Shown here piece by piece: positions 37,490-46,497 of a stretch of DNA of 64,000 nt (its first letter is position 1; each line of letters starts with the position of its first letter). Position numbers and translations under genes: made by a program. A model generated the notes under the pieces. That model saw only the letters and a program-made list of their open reading frames with translations, was not told where the DNA came from and made no database searches. The DNA is from Croceibacterium aestuarii (lineage in GTDB: Bacteria; Pseudomonadota; Alphaproteobacteria; Sphingomonadales; Sphingomonadaceae): contig NZ_CP131039.1 in NCBI RefSeq assembly GCF_030657335.1, positions 558,001 to 622,000 of the forward strand. The letters run 5' to 3'.

Positions 37490-38212
37490 GTGAAGCTGTT
37501 CGTAACGCTGGCCGGGGCCAGCTTGGTGTGCTTAGTCTTGTCGGCCTGCGCGCACAACCCGGCCCTAGTAGAAGGGCCCGGCCTGAAGGTAGCGGAGAGC
37601 AGCGAACTTCCCGCTCCAACGGTCGGCGACACAACCGGGAGCGAGGGGCCCTATCGTATCGGTCCCTACGATACATTGAGCATTCAGGTCTACAATTTGC
37701 CAAAACTGAGCAACGACAAAATCCAGGTCGATGCCGGAGGCGGCATCGCTATTCCGCTGGTGGGATCGCTGGAGGCAGCGGGGCGGACGCCCGCTGAGTT
37801 GTCTGCGCAGATCACCTCAAGCCTTCGCGCGGCTGGCGTTCGGAAACCTGATGTCGCGGTGAATATGATCGAGATTTCAAGCCAGATCGTTACCGTGACC
37901 GGCGCAGTGCGCGAGCCGGGTAATTATCCGGTACAGCCGGAGATGACGCTCATGCGCGCCGTTGCGGCTGCGAAGGGTTCCACAGAATTGACCGATTTCA
38001 AACATGTCGTGGTGTTCCGCAATGTCGACGGGCAGCGGATGGCCGCGCTCTATAATGTCAATTCAATCCAGCGAGGCGTTTACGACGACCCGCGAATTTA
38101 TCCCAATGACGTCGTGGTAGTTGGCGAAAGCGCGTCGCGCGAAGTACTTCGTATCGTGGGGCAACTTGCGCCCGCAATCGTAACACCCCTCGTCTATTTG
38201 TTTACAAGGTGA
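37490..38212 (+). CDS. Polysaccharide export lipoprotein (Wza/GumB family)
   Basis: A 240-residue outer-membrane-associated export protein. Lipoprotein signal with lipobox LVLSAC; the polysaccharide export domain at about residues 50-130 (YRIGPYDTLSIQVYNLPKLS, IAIPLVGSLEAAGRTPAEL); then a SLBB-like domain (VTVTGAVREPGNYPV). The GTG at 37490 is chosen because AAAGGA lies nine bases upstream and the signal peptide then has normal length. It is shorter than E. coli Wza and lacks the C-terminal helix, as in GumB-type proteins. It precedes the tyrosine kinase by four bases. Confidence 0.9.
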   Translation: MKLFVTLAGASLVCLVLSACAHNPALVEGPGLKVAESSELPAPTVGDTTGSEGPYRIGPYDTLSIQVYNLPKLSNDKIQVDAGGGIAIPLVGSLEAAGRTPAELSAQITSSLRAAGVRKPDVAVNMIEISSQIVTVTGAVREPGNYPVQPEMTLMRAVAAAKGSTELTDFKHVVVFRNVDGQRMAALYNVNSIQRGVYDDPRIYPNDVVVVGESASREVLRIVGQLAPAIVTPLVYLFTR

Positions 38213-38216
38213 TTTG

Positions 38217-40412
38217 ATGGCTTTGTTCCGGCCCGTTACGCAGCCCGAAGCGCCGGTCCCGGCGTCGCAAGTTCCGATTGAGGGTTCAACAAAGTTCGGA
38301 GCGTTTCAGCTTCCGCAGCTCGTTGTCTACTGGCGCGTATTCGAGCGCCGCAAATGGCTGGTCGCGGCGATCGTCGCCGCGGCAGCTATTTTAGGACTAG
38401 TTGTCACCGTAGCGATGACGCGAACTTACACGGCTACCGCTTCGCTCGAGATTTCACGGCAGCAGGACAAGATTGTCGACGTCCAAGACGTTCGACAGGA
38501 GCCAACCGGCGTGGACCAGGAGTTCTATCAAACGCAATATTTGCTGCTTCGCGCTCGTACGCTTGCCGAAGGGGTCGTCGACCGCTTCAAGCTTGCCCAA
38601 AACGACCAGTTCTTCGCCTTATTTGATGTAAACCCCGAAAGCGACGGCAACTCGATGACCACGCGTCGTCGCAAAGCAGTGGATATCCTGCTTTCCGGCA
38701 TCAGCGTCGATCCCAACAGGGGATCGAGCCTGGTTGATGTGAGCTTTTCCAGTCCCGATCCGCAGCTTTCGGCTAAGATTGCTAATGCATGGACCCAGCA
38801 GTTCGTCGACAGCAACATGGCCCGCCGATACGAAGCCACTGCCTATGCGCGGAAATTCCTTGAAGGGCGCCTCGAACAGGTGCGCGAGAAACTTGAGGAT
38901 TCGGAGCGACAACTGGTACAATACGCAACTGCTCAGCGCATCATCAACGTCACTTCGAATGAAGGAACTGGTGCCGAAGGAACACGGCAGGAGCGTCCGA
39001 TAGTGACCGACGATCTGGTGGCCATGAATCGCGCGCTCGCCGAGGCGAAGGCCGACCGGATTCAAGCGCAAGCTCGTCTATCCGCCGCTCGCGCCAACGG
39101 TGTGAGCGCGGAATCGCTCAGCAACAACGCAATCGCGGCCCTGCGCGAAAAGCGCGCCGAGCTTGCGGCCGAATACTCGAGATTATTGGTGCAGTACGAA
39201 CCGTCCTTTCCGGAGGCGAAGGCGGCCGCAGATCAGATTGCTGAACTTGACAAGTCTATCGCGCGTGAAGAAGGGCGGGTGGTTTCAAGCCTGCGTTCCG
39301 CATATGCCGAAGCTGCCCAGCGCGAAAGCGAGCTTCAGGCCAAGGTCGACCAGCTCAAGACGAGCGTCCTCGACCTGCGTGGGCGGAGTATCCAGTATAA
39401 CATCTATCAGCGCGAGGTCGACACCAATCGCGATCTCTACAATGGCCTTCTCCAGCGTTATAAGGAAATCGGAGCCGCCGCGGGCGTCGGTGCCAACAAC
39501 GTTATCGTTGTCGACCCTGCAGAAGTGCCAGAGCAGCCTTCTTCGCCTAATCTTGGCATGAACGTTGCGTTGGCTATCATGGCTGGCCTTATGTTTGCTG
39601 GCATCGCGGTCTTTGCGCTCGAACAGATCGACCAGGCGGTCAACGATCCTTCCGACCTGCCACGCGTCCTTTCGTTGCCCACCTTGGGGGTCATCCCCGA
39701 CCTGCCCGACCAAGTCTCGATCGACGAGTTGCTGGATCGCAAGTCGCAAACCGCCGAAGCCTATCTTACCGCGCTCACGAGTTTGCGACTGGCTTCAGAT
39801 CACGGCGTGCCGCGAACATTTTCCGTCACCAGCGCACGCGCAGGCGAGGGCAAGTCCACGACGAGCCTCGCTCTAGCGATTTCACTGGTACAGGCTGGAG
39901 CAAGCGTTCTAATCATCGACGCGGACATGCGATCCCCCAGCGTGCATTCGCGCCTCGGCATTGCCAACGAACGAGGTCTCGCGGACTACCTCGCTGGCGA
40001 CGACGATCTATCGTCAGTGGTCAAACTTGCGCGTCCAAACATATCGGCTCTTACCAGTGGGCCCATTCCTCCGAACGCGGGCGACTTGCTCGCCGGACCG
40101 CGCTTCGCCGCCCTGTTGAAGTTGGCCATGGCGCAGTACGACCACGTAATCGTTGACTCGCCCCCAGTTCTTGGCCTCGCCGATGCTCCGCTAATTTCCC
40201 GGGCGGTCGAAGGCGTGGTCTTCGTTGTCGAGGCAAACGGTTCGCGGTTCAACAAGGTGCGCGTCGCCCTCGATCGACTGCGCGATGCCCATGCCCACAT
40301 CTTTGGCGGCCTTCTGACCCGGTTCCAGATGAACCGGGTGATCTACAGCTACGACTATGGATACGGCTATGGCGCGGAGAATCGCGAAGGAACGAAGAGG
40401 TCAAATGCCTGA
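38217..40412 (+). CDS. Polysaccharide co-polymerase / BY-type tyrosine autokinase (Wzc-like)
   Basis: A 731-residue inner-membrane protein that controls polymer length and export. N-terminal Wzz domain with TM1 (AAAILGLVVTVAMT, about residue 55) and TM2 (MNVALAIMAGLMFAGIAVFAL, about residue 450) enclosing a coiled-coil periplasmic part. The C-terminal kinase has Walker A GEGKSTT (about residue 543), Walker A' VLIIDADMRSP and Walker B VIVDSPPVLG. The Tyr-rich tail YSYDYGYGYG (from about residue 709) is the autophosphorylation cluster. Follows the export lipoprotein directly, as expected for a Wza-Wzc pair. Confidence 0.94.
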   Translation: MALFRPVTQPEAPVPASQVPIEGSTKFGAFQLPQLVVYWRVFERRKWLVAAIVAAAAILGLVVTVAMTRTYTATASLEISRQQDKIVDVQDVRQEPTGVDQEFYQTQYLLLRARTLAEGVVDRFKLAQNDQFFALFDVNPESDGNSMTTRRRKAVDILLSGISVDPNRGSSLVDVSFSSPDPQLSAKIANAWTQQFVDSNMARRYEATAYARKFLEGRLEQVREKLEDSERQLVQYATAQRIINVTSNEGTGAEGTRQERPIVTDDLVAMNRALAEAKADRIQAQARLSAARANGVSAESLSNNAIAALREKRAELAAEYSRLLVQYEPSFPEAKAAADQIAELDKSIAREEGRVVSSLRSAYAEAAQRESELQAKVDQLKTSVLDLRGRSIQYNIYQREVDTNRDLYNGLLQRYKEIGAAAGVGANNVIVVDPAEVPEQPSSPNLGMNVALAIMAGLMFAGIAVFALEQIDQAVNDPSDLPRVLSLPTLGVIPDLPDQVSIDELLDRKSQTAEAYLTALTSLRLASDHGVPRTFSVTSARAGEGKSTTSLALAISLVQAGASVLIIDADMRSPSVHSRLGIANERGLADYLAGDDDLSSVVKLARPNISALTSGPIPPNAGDLLAGPRFAALLKLAMAQYDHVIVDSPPVLGLADAPLISRAVEGVVFVVEANGSRFNKVRVALDRLRDAHAHIFGGLLTRFQMNRVIYSYDYGYGYGAENREGTKRSNA

Positions 40413-41601
40413 CGCCAAACGCCGGAGATGGCGAACCGGCGAGCTAATTCGAGTTGCGCTCATATGGATGTTGGCGGTCGCAATGGTCACTACCGTGACC
40501 GGCATCAGCCTCGGAACGGCGATCGTTTCGCGAGCGCCGAACGTGGTTGCCGCGCTGATGCCTTTCTTTGCCAGTTCGCATGATCGCTTCGCCGACGCCT
40601 TGGTGCAGGGCGGGATGATCGGCAAGCAGAACCAACTCATCCGATCGGAAGCCGCTGCGGCCCTGCGCCGCTCTCCCCTCATGGTCCACGCGGCAAGGTC
40701 GCTGGCGCTTGTGACCACGGAGCCACGGCAGCAGGCTGAAATCATGGCCTATGCCGATAGCCTCTCTCGCCGCGACTTGCTGACTAATACCTGGTTCATA
40801 GAGCAAGCCCACAAGGCCGGACAAATCGAGGAAGAATTGGCCCGGATCGACCTCGCGTTGCGCTCGTCGGCCAGCGGACAGACTGTGCTATTCCCTCTAC
40901 TGGCATCGCTCCTAACAAAGCCCGCCAATGAGCGGGCGATTGCCCGTCTCTTCGAAAGGCAGCCCAATTGGCTACCGGCATTCGTGGATTTTGCTGTCAG
41001 CCGCCGTCTGGCGACGGAACCCTTAACTGCCGCCCTGCGTGGCATCGCCATCGCTTCGCCACCGGGAAAGGATCTGCCCCAGTCGTTGGTGGACCTGCTC
41101 ATAGCCGAACACCATTACCACCTCGCTCTAGACTACGCCACCGAACGCGACCCGGCGCTAGCGTCAACCACTGGCTTTTTGCGTGATCCTTCCTTCGCTC
41201 GAGCAGAAGGCATCACTCCGTTTTCCTGGTTGTATGTTTCAAACGGGCTATTCGGCGCGCGACCGGCAGACAATGGTGTGGAACTTTATGGCAGCAGTAC
41301 CGCGGGCGGTGTGGCGCTTGGACAACTCGTGCTTCTGCGGCCAGGGCGGTACGAGTTGGAGACGCGCGGGCGCGTAGGAGGGGGAACGGCGAAATGGGTG
41401 GTCGACTGCGCGCCTCCAGCCAACAGGACGCTGACTGAACTAGAGATACCGCGCGACAACGAGCGAGTTGTCCAAACTGCATTCACCGTGGGGGCCGGCT
41501 GCCCAGCCCAGTTCGTGCGTCTCACGGTGCGTGCTAGCGAAACGTCAGCTGCTTTTGAGGGCAAGATCGTCGAAATACGAGTTTCCCAAGCGTCCGAGTA
41601 A
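40405..41601 (+). CDS. Membrane-anchored protein of unknown function in the polysaccharide locus
   Basis: A 398-residue protein with one N-terminal membrane helix (VALIWMLAVAMVTTVTGISLG, residues about 17-40), helical repeat-like sequence through about residue 250 (possible TPR-type scaffold), and a beta-rich C-terminal domain with GRYELETRGRVGGGTAKWVVDC...CPAQFVRLTVRA. Starts inside the Wzc stop region (8-base overlap), so it is co-expressed with the kinase and could be an accessory of the export machine. I do not recognise the family. Confidence 0.75.
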   Translation: MPDAKRRRWRTGELIRVALIWMLAVAMVTTVTGISLGTAIVSRAPNVVAALMPFFASSHDRFADALVQGGMIGKQNQLIRSEAAAALRRSPLMVHAARSLALVTTEPRQQAEIMAYADSLSRRDLLTNTWFIEQAHKAGQIEEELARIDLALRSSASGQTVLFPLLASLLTKPANERAIARLFERQPNWLPAFVDFAVSRRLATEPLTAALRGIAIASPPGKDLPQSLVDLLIAEHHYHLALDYATERDPALASTTGFLRDPSFARAEGITPFSWLYVSNGLFGARPADNGVELYGSSTAGGVALGQLVLLRPGRYELETRGRVGGGTAKWVVDCAPPANRTLTELEIPRDNERVVQTAFTVGAGCPAQFVRLTVRASETSAAFEGKIVEIRVSQASE

Positions 41602-41620
41602 CGCCTCCTCCGGTTTTGCT

Positions 41621-42796
41621 ATGAAGATTCTGCTACTTACCGCTTATTTTCCACCCGACCTTTCGGCTGGCTCATTCCGCTGCGAAGCGCTCGCCGCGGC
41701 CCTAGGCCGGGCCGACGAGGTGCACGTCGTCACCGCGCAACCGCATCGCTACGCTTCTCACACGGCCAGCGCCCCGAACCATCAAGTGCTAGGTCGTGTA
41801 ACGATCCATCGCGTACCCGTGCGGTCACACGACGGTTCAATGTTCTCTCAAGCCAGAAGTTACCTCGATTACGCGGTCGGAGCCCTGCGGTACGTTCACA
41901 GGCAGGATTATGACGTGGTGTTTGCAACGAGTTCTCGCCTCTTCACCGGAGTACTCGGCGCGGTAATAGCTACATGGAAACGGCGGCCGCTGTACCTCGA
42001 CGTTCGAGACATTTTTGTGGATACGCTCAAAGATGTTCTTACCCGGCGCGCGTTTTTCCTGGTTCGCCCGTTTGCGACCCTGCTCGAAAGGTTCGCAATT
42101 TCACGCGCTACGACGATCAACCTCGTATCTCAGGGGTTCGAGGACTATTTCCGCAATCGTTACCCAGGCGAGCACTTCACCTTTCTCACTAATGGCATCG
42201 ATGATTATTTTGTCGGCGCTCCCGTCAGAACCCAAGGGCGGAAATCCATTCCAGCAAATATCGTCTACGCGGGTAACATTGGCGAAGGCCAAGGCCTGGA
42301 ACACATCATTCCGGCGGCCGCGCGAAGGCTTGAAGGGCAGGCGATCTTTTCAATCTACGGCGAAGGTGCCCGCCGGCCCGCTCTCGAACGCAATTGCGCA
42401 CTGGCCGGAGTGCAAAATGTCTTGTTGCAACCTCCAGTTCCGCGCCATCGACTGCTCGAGGTCTACGAGAGCTGCGACGCCCTTCTGGTCCATCTCAACG
42501 CTTACGATGCCTTTCTGAAGGTCTTGCCGTCGAAAATTTTCGAATATGGCGCGCTGGGGAAACCCATCATAGCCGGAGTAGCTGGATATTCCGTGCAATT
42601 CCTGCGCGAACATCTGCCCGACGCTACCGTGTTTGAACCGCGGGACGTGGAAGGCCTCGTCACTGCAGTGAAGGGTTTGACGGAGGAATCGCCCAACCTC
42701 GATCGGACCGTTTTTGTCGCAAAGTTCCGACGCGACGCGATCAGCGAGCAAATTGCTCAAGGAGTCCGCCGAATAGCCGATACCTCTGCAGAGTGA
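41621..42796 (+). CDS. Glycosyltransferase family 4 (WbuB-like)
   Basis: A 391-residue GT-B glycosyltransferase with MKILLLTAYFPPDLSAGSFR at the N-terminus and the C-terminal nucleotide-sugar-binding half (IVYAGNIGEGQGLEHIIPAA, IYGEGARRPALE, VPRHRLLEVYESCDALLVHL, VLPSKIFEYGALGKPIIAG). The pattern resembles WbuB-type transferases that add amino sugars, but the donor and acceptor cannot be deduced. It acts on the cytoplasmic face during repeat-unit assembly. Only one clear transferase besides the initiating enzyme is present in the locus. Confidence 0.88.
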   Translation: MKILLLTAYFPPDLSAGSFRCEALAAALGRADEVHVVTAQPHRYASHTASAPNHQVLGRVTIHRVPVRSHDGSMFSQARSYLDYAVGALRYVHRQDYDVVFATSSRLFTGVLGAVIATWKRRPLYLDVRDIFVDTLKDVLTRRAFFLVRPFATLLERFAISRATTINLVSQGFEDYFRNRYPGEHFTFLTNGIDDYFVGAPVRTQGRKSIPANIVYAGNIGEGQGLEHIIPAAARRLEGQAIFSIYGEGARRPALERNCALAGVQNVLLQPPVPRHRLLEVYESCDALLVHLNAYDAFLKVLPSKIFEYGALGKPIIAGVAGYSVQFLREHLPDATVFEPRDVEGLVTAVKGLTEESPNLDRTVFVAKFRRDAISEQIAQGVRRIADTSAE

Positions 42797-42798
42797 CG

Positions 42799-44643
42799 CT
42801 ACCAGGTGACGCGGGTCTGAATTTCGGCAGGACGGTCGAACTCAACTTCGAGGACCGGAAGAGGGGTCTTTTCGAAGTAGTGCCGCGACTCCAGCCCGGC
42901 GACGACTTCAAATCGTACCGCTTCGACCTCACTCAAAACCGCAAGCGCGAAACGCCCCGACTTCACCGACCGGCCGTCCAGGTGCCAATCTCGCGGAGCC
43001 AACCGCCAGCGCAGAATCGCCTTATCGGCAAAGCCGCTTATGCAATCCTCCACTACCAGGGCCTGGTTCGACAGTTGAACCCGCCGTTCGTGCCGAGCCC
43101 CCCAGGCATCCCGGTAGCTAGCCGCGAAACGAGCCACAGGTCCGATAATGTCGAAGTTGAGGCCTCCTATCCGATTCCAGTCGCAAAAGAGAAAACGCCC
43201 AAGACGGGGCATCTGGTCGTGGTAATCGAAGGCGACAGTGTTATGCGAGCGCACACCGCTAAAGTAGTCTACCAGATCCGGTTCCGCCATGTAGCTGAAA
43301 CTCCCCCCGTCGCGCAGGACATTGAGGCCCGCGACCGTCAGGTCGACATGGAGGGCATCCGCCTGCGCCGGCCGGAACGAATAGCTGGGGACTCGAATGA
43401 GCGCCGAAGCTTGGCCACGGCGAAGGATCGCGAACCCCCCCGCTAAGGCCATGTAATCGCCAGGCGGCGGAGCAGCGGGTCCCTGCGGAACGACCCCGAA
43501 CGCCGTCAGGCCGTCGTTCCAAGGCCCCAGAGGGAAGGCCGGCCGCCCTAGAAAAAGGATCGATGCAAGTTGTACCGAAGGGCGATAGTCCCTGTATTCG
43601 GCGCACCCCAGGTCTAGAATTCGTGCGCCGTCGTTGTTGCCCACGTTTGGCACGTCGCCCGTACCGACATCGACTTGTGCACGTAGCCATTCGACCGCTG
43701 CCCGCGCCCTTTCCTGAAACCGGTTGGAAAACGCCGGTTGCTCGAAGCGCCTTCTCCAGAGTTCGGAGAGTGACAGCGTGTCAAGCAGGACCCGATGGTA
43801 ATTCGTCGAGTAGAGGCTAAACGTGCCCTGGCTGTCCACGAGCCGCGCAACGCGATTCTCCAACCAGAACCTTCCCTTTTCGCGCCATTTGGATGCCTGA
43901 TCATGACCGGCAAGAGAGGGCATCGTTCCGGCGATGAACAGCGCCGCCGCCTCCGAGGTTCCATGGTTGTTATCCTGGCCAATCGCATAGCCGATCGTCG
44001 GTTCAATTCGTTCGGCGTGCATTGCGATCAGGTCGGTCAGACCGGCTTCAGTGCTCTCGGCCTGCCCCAGCAAGAGGGCGGCCTGAGCCAGTTGCATTAC
44101 GCGAACCGATGCTTCCTGCCCACACTTCCAGTTCGCACCGAAGTACGGCTCGTTCTGGGCAAGCCAGCGATCTAGCCAGCCATTGAGTGTTGCCAAAGCC
44201 GACACATTGCCTCCGCGCGCTGCGCGAGCGAGCGCCGGGACCCAAGCCATCCGGGACAGTTCCCAGATCACCTTGATGTCTCCCACCTCTTGGTCGAAAT
44301 CGGGAATGTCCCACCATGGAGTGTGAGCGGAGCCGGCCCGGGCGCCTGTCAAGGGGTTGGACGTAAAATCTGGCCCCGACGCTGGCATCGCCAAGCGGAG
44401 GTACCCGAATAGCCGGAGTTCTCGTGACCAGTCGTGAACGTGTTCCGATCCATCCACATTTCCAATTGCTTCAGGCATGCGAAAAAAGGGGCCAGAGGTA
44501 GCCGTTGCTCGCAATTTTTGCACCCGATGAAATCGGAGCCTGAGAAGGGTCCGGTATAGAACAACGCGCGCAACGTTGTCCAAACCGAGATGCATCATGG
44601 TCCGTGCAGTTTGGAACACTCGGGCGAGCGGGCTCATCGCCAC
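42799..44643 (-). CDS. Heparinase II/III family polysaccharide lyase
   Basis: A 614-residue protein with an N-terminal alpha-toroid (about residues 100-350; NNHGTSEAAALFIAG contains the conserved Asn-His of the family) and a C-terminal beta-sandwich (HVDLTVAGLNVLRDGGSFSY, RSHNTVAFDYHDQMPR). It would cleave uronic-acid-containing chains by beta-elimination, either remodelling or trimming the exported polymer. There is no obvious signal peptide, which raises the question of where it acts. The ATG at 44637 is an alternative start. Immediately downstream of asnB. Confidence 0.85.
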   Translation of the reverse strand: MAMSPLARVFQTARTMMHLGLDNVARVVLYRTLLRLRFHRVQKLRATATSGPFFRMPEAIGNVDGSEHVHDWSRELRLFGYLRLAMPASGPDFTSNPLTGARAGSAHTPWWDIPDFDQEVGDIKVIWELSRMAWVPALARAARGGNVSALATLNGWLDRWLAQNEPYFGANWKCGQEASVRVMQLAQAALLLGQAESTEAGLTDLIAMHAERIEPTIGYAIGQDNNHGTSEAAALFIAGTMPSLAGHDQASKWREKGRFWLENRVARLVDSQGTFSLYSTNYHRVLLDTLSLSELWRRRFEQPAFSNRFQERARAAVEWLRAQVDVGTGDVPNVGNNDGARILDLGCAEYRDYRPSVQLASILFLGRPAFPLGPWNDGLTAFGVVPQGPAAPPPGDYMALAGGFAILRRGQASALIRVPSYSFRPAQADALHVDLTVAGLNVLRDGGSFSYMAEPDLVDYFSGVRSHNTVAFDYHDQMPRLGRFLFCDWNRIGGLNFDIIGPVARFAASYRDAWGARHERRVQLSNQALVVEDCISGFADKAILRWRLAPRDWHLDGRSVKSGRFALAVLSEVEAVRFEVVAGLESRHYFEKTPLPVLEVEFDRPAEIQTRVTW

Positions 44644-46497
44644 CTAGCTGAGGTAGGGGTCGAACTTGGCGATCCAAGTTTCGAGAGCCCAGGCAGAGAA
44701 AATTTGCCGATGAGCCACAGCCCGGTCGCCGACGAGGAACCGGTCCCATAGCCTTGTGAGGGCGGACCGATCGAGCAGCTGCCGATCAAAAATCGCTGCA
44801 TCTCCCCGGATCAAGCGGTCGACGGTTGCGCGCAGGGGACCCCGCAACCATTGCTCTTGTGGGTTAGAAAATCCCTGCTTGTCGCGTCGCCAGATTATTT
44901 CACGCGGTAATGCGCCCTCAAAGGCTGTACGCATTAAAGACTTGGTCCATCCGAGGTTGACCTTGAGCGAAGTCGGTAGGGAAAGGCCGAATTCGATAAT
45001 GCGGTGATCGAGATAGGGCAAGCGCACCTCCACGCCATGTGCCATTGACTGTCGGTCCTCATAGTGGGTGAGGTAAGGGACGGAAAAGCGTGCGATGTCC
45101 TCATACTGGCGCTCTGCGAGCGACTTGTTCCCTAGCGACACATCCCGACGTTTACGTGACGCCTTGGCCTGCACGCTCAGCGCCGATTCCGCGCGATTGG
45201 CCCAGGGAAAATAACGCTTCGCTTCGCTGTAATTGAGCTGACGCAGAACGGTTCCGGCTTCAATCGAACCAACCAGGTTGCCGAACGCCGCGCCCACGCG
45301 GGCCCGACGGAAATCATCGCGCAATGCCCAGAAGAAATACTTGCGATAGCCGCAAAACGTCTCATCCGCTCCTTGGCCACTGAGCGAGACGATCAAGCCC
45401 TGCTGCCGGGCCAGCTTCATCAAGCGGTAGAAGGCTACATTCGAGAAGCTTCCTAGCGGTGCATCGTTATGCCAGGTGACTTCCGCCAGCAGTTCCGCAG
45501 TGGTCTCCGGATCGGCTCCGAGATCAACCCGATGCGTGCTTATGCCGAGAGCTTCGCACACGCGATCAATATGTGCCGATTCATCGCCTTGTGCACCGGG
45601 GGAGACTGAGGACATCGCGTGCACTCTGGTTGGATCGCCGGTGACCTCTGCAATCAGAGCTGCGAGGATGCTCGAATCGAGACCGCCCGACAGCGTCAGA
45701 CCTACCGGGACATCCGCGCGCAAACGAATTGCGACGGAATCGTACAGTAGCTCGCGCAGCCGGACCTCGGCTTCAGCGCGGCTTGTCTCAACGGTCTCGG
45801 TCCCTGGGATCCAGTAACGTTCTGTAGCCAGAGAGGGTCCATCCTGACCAAACTCCACGCGTGATAAGGTCGCGGGAGGCAATTGAACGATACCATCTAG
45901 CCAGCTGCCGCCCGAGACGTCCTGAAGCCCCTGGTCGATGTAATCCGACAAGACCTGCAGATTGACGTTGAACCGCGATCCGGAAAGTGCCGCCACAGTC
46001 TTCATTTCCGACGCTATCACCAACCGGTCGGCAGAGCGCCAGACGTACAAAGGTTTTTCGGCGGCGCGATCACGCGAAATTTGGACGGAGTTCGCCAGTG
46101 CCTGGACGAACACCATAGACCACATGCCGTTTGCATCCATTAGGGTCTGGCCAAGGCCTTGCTGTTCGGCCATCTCAAGCAGTACTTCGGTGTCCGTTCC
46201 CGTCCGTCGTTGGCGGTGCAACTTGTCTGCCAGCTCGAGGTAATTGTATATTTCGCCATTGAAAATGATCACACTACTGCCGCTTTGCGAACGCATCGGC
46301 TGTATCCCGGCGGCAGACAGATCAAGTATTGATAGTCTTTGATGGCCAAGGAGCACTCGCCACCCATTGCTCAGCGTCGCAACCTCGTGGCACGCGGCGT
46401 CGGGACCTCGATGGCCTTGGAGACGGTTGGCCAGGGAAGCCATTGTATCCGCTTCGGCATCGCTGAAACGTCCTACGACTGCATAAATACCGCACAT
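44644..46497 (-). CDS. asnB: Asparagine synthase-type amidotransferase (AsnB family)
   Basis: A 617-residue protein with the N-terminal glutaminase (nucleophile Cys2 in MCGIYAVVGRF; RGPDA; INGEIYNY-like FNGEIYNYLEL) and the C-terminal ATP-dependent synthetase domain (LSGGLDSSILAAL, about residue 255). In polysaccharide loci such enzymes amidate uronic acids; the presence of wecB/wecC supports a uronamide product here. Amino-acid asparagine synthesis remains possible. Start overlaps the upstream polymerase-like stop by one base; the heparinase follows without a gap. Confidence 0.88.
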   Translation of the reverse strand: MCGIYAVVGRFSDAEADTMASLANRLQGHRGPDAACHEVATLSNGWRVLLGHQRLSILDLSAAGIQPMRSQSGSSVIIFNGEIYNYLELADKLHRQRRTGTDTEVLLEMAEQQGLGQTLMDANGMWSMVFVQALANSVQISRDRAAEKPLYVWRSADRLVIASEMKTVAALSGSRFNVNLQVLSDYIDQGLQDVSGGSWLDGIVQLPPATLSRVEFGQDGPSLATERYWIPGTETVETSRAEAEVRLRELLYDSVAIRLRADVPVGLTLSGGLDSSILAALIAEVTGDPTRVHAMSSVSPGAQGDESAHIDRVCEALGISTHRVDLGADPETTAELLAEVTWHNDAPLGSFSNVAFYRLMKLARQQGLIVSLSGQGADETFCGYRKYFFWALRDDFRRARVGAAFGNLVGSIEAGTVLRQLNYSEAKRYFPWANRAESALSVQAKASRKRRDVSLGNKSLAERQYEDIARFSVPYLTHYEDRQSMAHGVEVRLPYLDHRIIEFGLSLPTSLKVNLGWTKSLMRTAFEGALPREIIWRRDKQGFSNPQEQWLRGPLRATVDRLIRGDAAIFDRQLLDRSALTRLWDRFLVGDRAVAHRQIFSAWALETWIAKFDPYLS

